DNA of 64,000 nucleotides from positions 70,902,732-70,966,731 of the forward strand of contig NC_134955.1 of assembly GCF_965638725.1 (NCBI RefSeq), written 5' to 3'. Both the position numbers and the translations under genes were made by a program. Below are positions 48,801-60,800 of this stretch, in pieces; within the stretch, counting starts at the first letter, position 1; every line of letters begins with the position of its first letter. Origin of the DNA: Aptenodytes patagonicus (taxonomy: Eukaryota; Chordata; Aves; Sphenisciformes; Spheniscidae). The notes beneath the pieces were generated by a model. The model was not told the DNA's origin and did no database searches. It saw only the letters and a list, made by a program, of their open reading frames with translations.

Positions 48801-51800
48801 TGATAACAGTTGGGGCACTGTAGCAGTGGAGAAGCTGTACCTGCTTGGCATGTGAAAGTACATCAAATTCCATGAATTACTGGGTCCAAAAGTGCAATCC
48901 AGAAAACTCCTGGAAAATCCCATAAAAACATGTGACACTCAAAGAGCTGAGCTTTTCCTGGTAAAGTTCTTGCGACCCATTTGGTTCTGAGCATGCCTGA
49001 AACTCCATGATCTTGGCAGGGAGTATTTTGTCTGGGGACTACCTCCTGCTTAATTGGGACACTATGTCCTGAGGTACACAGATCCAGTGTCACTGCTCCT
49101 AAGCGCCATGAAAGGCATGGGGTAGTAGCTCAAAATACACCTGACACAATCTGACAGCACAAAACATAGGAGTTGTATCACCTTTAGTTAAAGAATGTGA
49201 CTGATGGAGGTGGCACTGATGCCTGACATATGTGTGTTTACTGATCAGAGCTCATGAGAACTAGGAAACGGGCTCAATTCCAGTTTTTGGCCGAGGAGAT
49301 TCAAATCCATATAAATGTGATCTAAAATAAATACTAGGCCTTAGATGAGTTCAGGAAACCTTCCCAGCCTATCCTATTTAAACTGAATTAAATCAAAGGT
49401 GGGCACATGCTTGCTTTGTAGTTTTACTAGAGCACAGACTACAGAAGTTACGGCTTTATGTTCTTACTCTAGCCATGGGATAACAGATCATAGCTGATCA
49501 AACAGGGAGTAAAAGCAGTTTGAAGAACTGGTCCTCATCTAGCATAAAGCCTGCTGGTGCAAATTAACACATCCACATTTTGAACAAATTTGAGTCTGTA
49601 CAAGAAGCCACTGTAGTACATGCCGTCAGTGTACTCGCCAACACCGGTCTTTGTCCAGGGTGGAATTTTGTGCTGTAAATTCCCATATTGTCCAGCTAAC
49701 GCCCGTGAGTTGTTTGAGGTTAGGGGTAGAGATGCAATTCAGACATGCTGGTCTCTTCTGTGATTCCTGCTAGCTCTCTTTGTGCCCCTTTTGCTCTGCT
49801 ATTCATCACTGTCTTACAGGAGTTGTGATTTTACGTCCCCTGCCCTGAATAGGGAGCTCAGGGGCAGGTTTTCAGGTACTGGTTTCTGTTCCAGGAGCCC
49901 AGCAGTTAGGCTTGGAAATGCTGACCAAGTCCTTTTGTGAATCTGCATTGATTGGTCTTCCCTTTAAATTCACCAAAACATCAGTGTTCAGAAATATTTT
50001 TTAATTTCAATTATCAGTTTAAATCCATGAAGACAACAATGTGCCTATCTCCAGAATTGTGTTAAACTGTTTGAATACTTATTTATAACAGCAATCTGTG
50101 TGATAATGTTCTGGAACAAAATTAACCTCCAGAATGTGAAAGCTCAGATCTAACACATTTGTAGTATATTTGGCAGCTTTGCATAAACTATAATTGTCTT
50201 GTTCTCCATGTTTAGTGAATTAATGGTGGGCACAGTATGTGTGTGGGTTATTTTTTCACTAGAGACGTAGCCTTCTGGTAAGAATATTAAGTGATCCATT
50301 TGTAAAGAGAAAACAGCGCGTCATTAGCTTACTGAAAATATGCTTATTTGTTTAATATATTCCTCTGAGAAGACCGAACCATTTTTTGTAAAATATTTGA
50401 GACCTACTTACTTTCTTACTCACTACTTTCCATAGGCTGCAGTTTTAATCCTTTGAAATCTTCTTTTCAGTGTCATCTAATATGATTGAACAATCTACAG
50501 TGGAAGCAGCCGTCCAAGAATGTAGCCAGGCATCAGATGAAACTATGTACGGTGACAATTTTTTTTAATTTGAGGTTTATGGGAGTTGGTATGCATTGCT
50601 TTATTTCTTCTTGGGAAATAAATGTCAGGCATTTTCTGCAGTGCTACACATGCAGTAATTGCTTTGTGCTTTTGTCTTCCTGGTACTGCCTTTGAAGGTT
50701 AGTAATGTTCCTTCTTAGAAAATTTGTTCTCATGGATAGGCCTCCGGGGGATTCTAAATATAATGCTGACATTCTGGAATTAAAATGCTATGGTTATGTG
50801 TTACGTGCGATACAGGTTGAATATTAACCAATAAAATAAACCAATAGTTACAATGCAGAGAGAACTTGTTACTTCTGTTAATTTCTTTATTTCCTTTTTC
50901 TCTAGTTCAAAATTATCTAAGATTATTTTTGTGCCTTTCATAAGCTACTTCTTTTCTGAAAGCACTTGGAAAAGTTTTTCTCCATGGTGCTTGTTTCTGC
51001 TTTTTTGTATAGCAGGGCTGTTTTTTGAAAAGCGTGATTGATTTCACTCTCTGATAACAAAGTGGCGAGCAATTGCTTGAGTTTCTGAGAACTTTATTTG
51101 TGATTATGATGAATGTGTTTCCTTTAGTGTTTACATTGTGTATTGACATCGTAATGCAAAGCATGCAAATAAATGGTTTGCTAGGCATGTCAGTTAGATA
51201 CTGTGATCCCACAGTTTCTCAGTATGAAGCAAATTTGTTTTATACTTTTCTCCTTGTCGTTGGAATCTTTATGATGCAGATGGTTTGAGTGTGACTTTTC
51301 TTTGTGTCGCTTTATATACTTAATGTATTTTTTGCTCCAGAAGTGAAGAGAAATCTGTATGCACAGATTCTCAGTACAGAGTCCTGAAGGGAAAAGCTCT
51401 ACAGATCACAGGGCCCACCTGTACAACTCTCTTGAATTATGTTGCAGAAAGCTTGAAGGCAAAGTTTTGTAAGAAATGAACTCTGAAGCCTAAGACATCA
51501 GTGTCTGACAGGCAGTGATGGTTGTCCTGTGCTTGTAAGCCTTAGTGAAGGTTCACGGGATAATTTTATCTACTCTGATGAATTTGATCCACTTACAGTA
51601 AGAGGGAAGCGAGAGGCATCAGAAGAGAGAGCTGAACCAGTGAATATAATGGGATGTATCAACTCGGTTAATAGTCTGAAGAGTTGTGCGTGTCCATTGT
51701 TTGAACCTATTCACATTAACCGTGCCAAGGCTGTTCTCCTATCAAAAAAGATAGCAGAGGATGGTAAGGGAAGGAGATGCACCCCTCTCTCATTTCAAAA

Positions 51801-54800
51801 TGAACTTTGAAGAGTTTCCTTTTTTGAATTAGAAGATGCAGTAGTATCCAATAGGTAGAGTGATGCAGGAGAAACGGTGATAACGCAGCGTGATAGTGAA
51901 TAAAATGAATATAATTTTATTCAACATGTTTTGTTACTGTTTGTTTCATCCACTTCAGATAATGTTGTAAATGTATTCTTATTTCAGAGAAAATGTTTTC
52001 AACATTATTGGAGCCTTTGATATTCCACGTTATATTTATAATTCAGAAAGAAAGAAGTTTCTACCGTAAGTCTTGCATATTTTAAGCTTCAACCACTTCT
52101 TGTTTTAAGAAAAAAGCCTCATTTCTATATGGTTGAAAGTCTGTTTTCTAATCTTTCCCTCTCGGGTCTGCTCATTTCAAGCCTGAGTGAGAAAGTGAGA
52201 TGATTTTGTTTCTTAGTCTCTAAAGAGCTAGTCAGACTCTATGATAAATGCTGGCTCATAAATAAATGTGCCATTGGGTTTTTCCTAGGCTGGTAGGATG
52301 AAACTGAAATGGGGACCTGTATCTCCTGTGGCAGTGTATTCTGTGCTGCCTATGAGGTTACTGGCTCTGAAACTTTGGTGGCTATCAGATAGTAAAATGT
52401 CCAACCATGTTTATGCCATCTAATGAATAAAAGAGACAGTAAGGCTAAGGACATATGTCACTAAATGTAGTTTGATGGGTTTTTTTTCCACATTTGGCTG
52501 TTTACTTTTTTTTTAAATAAATTTGGTCTGTCTGTTGTATGTATTTATTTCTTAGACTGTAGTTTGTAACTCCCTGAAGCCCTGGGGGATTTCTAAGGAG
52601 AGCTACAAAAGCTAAAAAAGAAAAATTAGGAGCAACTGCTGATTCCAGCGGTTGGAGAAAGGAAGAAATAATTGGAGGAATTGGTTGTAAATATTTTGCT
52701 AGCTAAAGAATTTACCTTTAACAGCAAGCAGCCCAGACTGCTGAGCCAAAAAAAGGCCGTGCTTTTAAAAAGCTTGAAGTGATGTTAGCTGAGGAATGGA
52801 TAGTGGTGTACATTGTGAGGGGTTGCAGCGACCTCCATGTAATGTGCAATTCATATTCTAGCCTTGGTCCATGATTCTGCCAGTCCAGCAAAAGCAGTCC
52901 GTGTGTTTGCAGTAGGAGTTTAATTCCAGTGCCGCTTTCTAGCTTTCCAGGCTATTGGCAGCAGAGAACTCCACGAAGACAATCTGCTAAGCAAGAGGAA
53001 GAAAATACTCTTGTTCATGACCACTTAAAAGACTGCTTTTTTAAAAACTGATTCCTGCAGAGTCCCATTCAGGTGGAAAGATAAATCTCAAGGCCTGTGA
53101 GTTAGAGGGAAATTAAATGGATGTAGCCTTCAAAATGCAGAAACACAGGATCCCTAGCAGAAATCTTCCTCATTGAGTAAATAAATTATGCAGTAGTGTT
53201 ATAGCTTTTGCAGCCTCCTACAACTTTTAGATCAATAGGTCATTTTTGTGTGTGGAATGTACCTTTTTTAATCTTGATTGTGTTAAACTTCTTGCAGTCT
53301 GTCAATGACCAACTTCCCTGTACCAAATTTATTTGGAACTGCCAGAGATAAGGCGGAGTTGTTTCGTGAACGCTACTGCATCTTACAACAGGTCAGAAAA
53401 AGTTTTGCTTTGTTTAACAAAATACACAAAATGTTGGTTTTGATATTCTTACATGTACAACAGTGCTTTGCATTGAGGTGCTTTTGTGAAGTACAGTTTA
53501 AATAAAATCTGAATAAGAACAGGATCTGTACTAAGGTTTAGCAGTCTTCTCAACTGTCACCATACAGCATGATGGATTCGTGTGTTTCTGCATTTTAGCA
53601 TCATGTTGTAAGAAGGGATTATGGTTTTTTACATGTGTCTTTCTCTTTTCCCTCCTGTAGTCTGGCTCTGTGCTATGTTTGATTAGTATGTCATTGTATG
53701 TGGTGTTTATTGAGATAATACAAACCCGAAGCCCCGGGAAGCTCTCATTCAGGCTCTCCTTGAAGCATTGAAACTCGCTTCCGGTTTAGTTAATTTATTA
53801 TTTTTCCAGTTTTCAAAATGCCCAGAGAGAGCCAGCCACCCCTTGCCACCTCTTGGTGGCACATGCATCTTGTCTTGTGTTGTGAGCAACTTCAGAACAG
53901 GATTCCCCAACACGACTTGCTCTGCACCACCATGACAGTAGCTGCAGGTACTGACAGCAGCTGTAGGTAGTGGCTCTGGACCAGGCTGTGCACACAGCCA
54001 GAAAGAGTCAGTCTCTCAGCACTCGCTGTCTGATTATCCCTCAGAACAGGGTCACAACCCTGTTCTTTCCTTTCTTCCACTCACCCAGTAAGTTGGGATC
54101 CAGCCCCATGTCACCTGCCTGCTTACTGCGTGCTGTGCTCTGCCCTGCCTCTGTCGTGCAGCCCAGCGGGAGCAGTGATGGGATGGGGAGTGAGTTGCTG
54201 ATCAGATGACTTGGTAGCTGTTTTTCGGGTGTCTGCACTAACTGCAGTGGACTGATCCACCGCACAGATCCCGCTCGGTGCTGGCAGGTACTGCACAAAC
54301 CTAACTGCCCGTGCGCAACCCTGGCCTGAAGTGTGAGCAAAGTGCCTGGACACAGGCAGACAGTGAGCACGGCTTTTTGCCTGTGCTGCCCCACAGGCAG
54401 CCGGGAGGCACCCAGCTGCCTGCGTAAACTGCTTGTCCTTTGGACCGTGTGGCAGTTGCACGCACAGGGTCAGATACCCCAGAGCAGCAACAACTCTCTT
54501 ATCAACCAGGGGATTTGCTGCCACTAGGAGTATGTGTACTGCAATTTGGGAACCTCTGCTCTGGAAGACCAGTTAACCATTAACTGAAGAAGCTTTAGTT
54601 CATACAAACAGTGATCAGGATTGGTGAAACCTGCTGGAATTGGCATACTCACACAAAACAGCAGCAGAAGGTTTCCATAGGGTATATCCTGAAGCCTCCT
54701 TTTCCTAGACTGTATTGTGCTATTGCATCTCTTTGCCTGATGGTTTCACATAGACTCTCTGTTGTACAGGTTTTGTGTTTGGTTGTCATACATACTCCTT

Positions 54801-57800
54801 TCCGACCTCCAGAAAAGTGAAGGTTCAGGTCACTATGTGGGTGAGGGCTGCTGATAGGAATTACTGCGTGTGTTACATGGGCTGGTAGCGATGGGTTTGT
54901 TTCAAGGGGAGGCTTTCAGACTGCATGAAAAACAGTGAAAGAGGCGGAAATTTCTACAATGTATTTTCTTCACGCTCTCTGCAGTTTATCTGTTAGTGTA
55001 GCTTGCTCCGGTTATTAAAAAAAAAAAAAAATTGCTTACTTTTAATAGGCCCTGCCCTGAAGAGATAACCTGCTCTTTTCCACATAGTGAGCATTTAATA
55101 CAGTTTACCTTCCCTTGCTCTCTCACCCCTTCCTTCCAGGTAGTCAGAAATAACTTCTTTTAAAAGCATTACAGGTGCTTTGCTGTTACTTTTTGGGCTT
55201 AGTTTTATTGTCCAGTATTATTGATCATCTATTTCTTAGAAGCAAATTCTTGTCAAAAGAACTGATTATGCTCGACAAATTAAACGTTGCTGGATAAAAT
55301 AGAGAACTTTAAAAAGTATTTTGTATAGTGGTTGTAATGAACTGGCTTTTTGACAGTGCTCATTTGTTTTTAAACTGGATTACTTCAATTTTGGTTTCTG
55401 CAGAGGACTCACAGGCATGAGTTGTTTACTCCTTCAGCAGTTGCTGCTCATCCTGATGATAGTAGGAGCAAATTCCAGGTAAAAAATCTGGGTTTTTTTC
55501 TTGCAAAGGGAACTGTACTTGTGTTACACTTTAATGCAGTAATAGTTCTCCAGTGACATTTTAGTTTTACTTCCAATATGGGTAATCAGTGGAAATGAGT
55601 TATTTTCCATCATTTTTAGCCTATGTGTCAAAAATGCAGTTATTTGGCTCAGATCAGCATGATGACCAGCCACTCAAAAGCAGCTATGAAGTGCAAGAGA
55701 AAAGTGGCTTCCTGAGGTGGAAGGGCATTAGCTGGTCAGCTTATTACACTTTGCTTCCCACTGCTTGGGGATACTTTCCCTGCTGCTTTCTTTCATAAGC
55801 ACTAAATTCACTAACCTACAATTGAGTAAGGTCATAACTTTAGTCTGTTCTGTTCCAATCTCAGCTTTCTCATATTAAATGGTCTCGCACGTATTTTTAA
55901 AAAAAGATGAACGTGTGTGTGTATCACTGGGTACCAAATAACAGCTCTTGCTTTGCTCAACTTTCCTGTTTCTCCCTGTTCAGAGCATGCCATCATGTAG
56001 AAAAAAGCAGCTGACCTTAGCTGAGTCGGGCCTGCATCTCCATCCAGGCTTTATAGGCATCTTTCTCCCTTGACTGCTTCCTATCCTCCCTTGTCAGCAG
56101 TGGCAAATGCATTGCTTATGCTGGTGTTGTGGGAGGATTCTCTCTCTTAACTGCAGCTTGACAGACCAAACTAAGTTTGTGCAGAAACCGCAGACAGCAT
56201 GCTATGTGATGTCACCTGCATTACTCTGGAGTGTTCTCTGTCATCCATCTCAGGTTCTTCGATTGAAATAATTAGTGTTGCTGTATGGGTGCAGGCTGGC
56301 CCTGTGGTTCAGATTGGATCATGCTGAGGATCCAATTACTACAACTGACATTCTTAGGCAAGAGCAGAAATTGCTCCTTGTTCTTTTCAGTTTTAATGCA
56401 CTTGTAAGGAAAATAATTACAATAAATATTTACTTGCTAAGCAGTTCTTTATGCTAGCAGCCATTATTGGAAATATTTTCCTAAACTGTGCTACATTTGA
56501 CATTCAGAAATGTGTCCCTGATTTTTGTAATGAGCCTGAATTCTCTCATAGCTCATTTGTGTATTTATGTAAACACGTGCTGTGTGGTGCTTTGCCTTGG
56601 TTGCTTAAGAATAGGTATATGGAGAGTTTGATTTAATTTTTATGTGATTTTTTGCCTTTGGTTACAGCTTAAAACAATAGAAACTCTATTGGGCAATGCA
56701 GCTAAAGTGGGAGAAGTGATTGTGCTTGGGATGATAACTCAGCTCAAGGAGGTAGGTTGCTTTTTATCGTGGAGTATCTAGGTCGCCATTCATTCAGTGT
56801 TATATTAGAAAGTGAGAAGGCTTAAATATATCACCACTTTATCCTGTCATATAAGTCAGTGGCAGAACTCACATCAATGTCAGTGGCGCAAGATGCATTC
56901 CCTAAGAAGAGGCTTTTCCACAAGCAGCTGATGCTAGTGTGTGAGGGAAGATGTCTTTCTCTTCTCAATACAGAATTTTCTAACGCTTTATGTCAGCAAC
57001 CAGAACCAGTTACATTTTCTAGGCATGCCCCTTCTTGAAATGCTGGAGCTTCCAATGACTGTGTTTGGACTTGCCATTGCATTGGACTGTGACTGGGGGT
57101 GTGTGTGCACCAGCAATCCAAACTGCAGCAGCTGAAAGGGAAGGTGCTAAGATACACTTACTATAAACTACGCTGTTTTCAGTTCTGTCAGTGTGTTCTA
57201 AGCTTACAATATTAAAACTGGCTAAATTATTTCTAAGTGCTGATTGATAGATGCTTTGATTGAAGCATTTATGTGTTTGGGTATATTTTGCTTTATTAAT
57301 TAATCCTGTTTTTTAGGGGAAATTTTTCCTAGAAGACCCTACAGGAGTCGTCCAGCTAGACCTTAGTAAAGCAATATCCTTTTTCTGTGATGTAAGAGTT
57401 GAAGAAATTTCCTATAGACCTGGAGAATTTCAGATGGAATAATAAATCAATACTGACCATTAAAAATTACGCGTTGAGAATTGCAGCTCTGACTTTTTCC
57501 TTCTTTTCAAATCACTTGGTTGCTGCAGCTCAGGGCCCTTTCACAGAGACTGTTAGGACTAGGTTAGTATTCCTCCTAGCATGTGTTCCTGTTTGTGGGC
57601 TGTTGATGAGCTTACCTGCTCAGCTACCAGGTGATTGCCTAGCTCTTAAGGCAGCCTGTGAACTGTCAGTAGTGTCCAAATGTATCACACCACCTGGAAA
57701 GCAAACTTTGGCTAAAGAACTAGTTTAAGAGTCCTGATGTAAGAAAAATATATTTCTTAACCTTTCTGTACCAGTTCCACAGTGGTTTATATACTGAATC

Positions 57801-60800
57801 ATGCTTTGTTTTGGCAGAAGGTAAAGCAGACTATTTTTTTTAGCTTGTAATAAATTACTCTGTTAATGGCTGTTGCTGCAGTTACATGTCTGCCAGATGT
57901 GGCTGAACAGACAAGTCTCATATTGATGAGGCTTGACCATAAGCTGAGTTTGTGACTGCGATTTTTGGCCATAAGCCTTTCCGGTTACTTCGTGGGCTCT
58001 GGAGGCAGAGAACGGAGCTCTGCGAAATTTGTGGTTTTCAGCGATGTCGGTGGGATGTGAGCATCTGTAGCAGCTTTGAGGATTGGCCTTAGTTAGCCTG
58101 GCTCCAACATGCTTGGAGGACATATGACTAGATTAGGAAGACAGGCTAGAATAACCAAACAGTATGATTTAACAATCTGAAAATGCTGCTTTCTGTTGGC
58201 AAAGCTTTGGTCCTTCAGAGGCTTTGGTGAGTCTTCTCATTAAGACGATGCAAGGGCTTGCAGTTTTGAAGCCTTGGACATGTTTTAGCAAAATTACGGT
58301 CATTTCTGTTTGTAGGATATTACTCTGTGCAATATACGTAATCCCAGTCTATTTTCTAATAATGTATTTTATGTTTAAAATTTGTAAAATAAACTAAATA
58401 GAAGTCAAGACCAAGAATGATAGTGGGGACAAGTATCACCCTATTACTTCTGTCCCTCTAACAGGTGGGACAGTTCTCGAGAATGGGTGCCGTTTGATGG
58501 AGACTCTTCTGGGGCAGGGCCGGCAAAAATGATTCCTGTTCCCCTACATTCTTACTTGGTTGGGTTGAGAAGGTTGTTTATGTGGCTGTGCAGCAAATCC
58601 ATTCAAAGAAGTGTCTGGGGTAAAAAAATAGTTGGGTTTCTTTCTCAGCCTTTTTTTCAGCCAGTTAGTTCCCTGGTCTGGTTCACCACTAAAAAGCACA
58701 GGGACTGGTGCTATCACAAGAGAGGGATTGATGGAGGCTGGGACTAGCTACGCAGCACAGCTGCCAACTGTCTGACTAATGTCTAGGACATGATGTTGTT
58801 AGAAAAGCTAAAGGTTATTTTGTTGTTCAAAAATCTCTTAGGTTGGTATGAAGATGAAGTTTTTCATGTGAATGCTTTTGGATTTCCGCCTACTGAGCCT
58901 TCTGCTACCACTAGGTATAAAACTGACTTTCAGCAGCCTCACTCCGTATTTTGTTATGGGTTTCTAAGTAAGCGCATTATTATTTTATAATTTCTGTGAC
59001 ATTAAAGTGTGCTATTCTTCCCCCTCCCCAAATACTTCAAAATAAATACAATTTTAAGGAAGCAATTCTGGGACTTGCTGGTCTACTTGGACCAGTACTA
59101 AAGCCTGTAGCGTTAGCAGAAAAACCCTTCCAAAGGCCGTTGGGTTCTGCATATAATAACAATTGGGATCTAAGCCCTTCTCAATTGCAGAACTAGATAA
59201 CTATTACGTGAGAGTAAGAAATTCCTTGTTGCTCAGGGAATGGATGGGGGGGAGAACCGAGGATAAATATTACCCTGAGATGATCTGTTAAATTATGGCA
59301 GGGCAGCGCCCCTGCTTTATATCCAGGTGACTGCCATTTCTCTTCCTTGGTTTCTCTGTGAAGTACTAGATGATTATTGATGCCATCTGAGCTATCTATC
59401 ATAATAATAATAATAATTAAAATGGCTTAAGTGAGTCATAATCAAAACTACTAACTATTTGGGAAGAAAACAGAACTAACTTGAATATTTTAATGATGTA
59501 GAGCCTTCTATGGGAATGTAAACTTCTTTGGAGGGCCTTCTTCAGCTTCAGTAAAGGCTTCTGCAAAACTAAAGCAGCTGGAGGATGAAAATGAAGATGC
59601 CATGTTTGTATTTCTTTCTGATGTATGGCTGGACCAAGCAGAAGTACTGGAAAAGCTTCACACAATGTTTTTGGGTAGGTGAGAACTGCTTTGACTCTGA
59701 GCCTTGTTTTAAAGAATTTTTACCATACTCCTTAGTCCTTAGCAGCATTTACGGGTGGAGTTGGCAAGTGCAGCAAGGCAGTCTGATGGCTAGCTAGTCC
59801 TTGATCCCCAGCTGTGTCCCCTCCTTGGCATGGGCTGGGAAGTCTGACCCCATGGTGAGCTAATTCAGGGAATAGCCCAGCAGAAAACTGATTGCCTTTG
59901 TTGGAGAATTACTTTTATGCTGGTGTAGCTTTGTGAACTCTTCATCGTGTGGTTGCTCACGTGAGCATCCCTGTCCAGGCAGGGGAAGCTGGACAGCGTA
60001 CAACGTGACAGCAAGACTGTCAGTTTTTTGGATCTTTTCTAGGATCTGCTAAGTGTTAGGCCAACTTTATTGCCAAAATGTGATCTAAATGTGCTCTTTT
60101 GTGAAATAGTGGTTTGGTTACCTTTTTTTCGGAAGTATACTTTTAAACGAAAAAGTTAGGCAACGATTTTCGAGAGTCTTGTTATTCGTGTATTGTGCAT
60201 TTTTGATGAACTTCCATTTTGAGAAAGCTAGAATAAGCCCAACTGTTGCTTTTTTTTTTTTTTTGGTAGGATCCCATTGAATCCAAGCCCAAAGCCAGTG
60301 AAGTCTCACTCTAATTTTAGTGACAGCTATTTGCATTTCATGGTTGCTATTATATTTCTTTTGGATCTTTCTCTAACAGTTTTAAAAATTGGATTGTATT
60401 ATATTTTTGCAAGCTGATACTTCCGGTTCATAAATCACTTCGTACTAATATTGTTTTGGACAGTAGCCATTTTATGTGCTGTGACAAGAATGTTTTCCTT
60501 GCTCGTGAAAGTTCTTCCTAGGCTTAGTTTAAAGAAAACTTCTTACTTCATTGGAGATGAGCAGTCCCTCGAATGCTTTCTGGTTCTACCAGTGAAAAAA
60601 TGTCAGTTACTCTTAAAATATGAACTGTTTCTTCCACGCATCATTACATTAGTAATGTTGACAACATTTGGATAGCAAGCATCTGTGAGATCTGTGAATT
60701 GCTTCTTTGTATTCCAGAGCACTTTTGGAACAGCTTGTCCTGTCTGTCTTAGGTAGAATGGAAGTGTGAGAGGGTGGCTGCTTTAAAAACAAGCAACATA

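Larger units (their letters stand above)
52066..57316 (+). other. POLE2 introns 4-7
   Basis: Introns 52066-53297, 53392-55403, 55479-56667 and 56752-57316. They are AT-rich except for a GC-richer block at about 53,730-54,530 in intron 5 with a 133-codon minus-strand ORF that has no recognised motif. Confidence 0.55.

Noticed and set aside
57399-57728. 109-codon plus-strand ORF between POLE2 exons 8 and 9
   Set aside because: It lies entirely inside the AT-AC intron and does not resemble POLE2.
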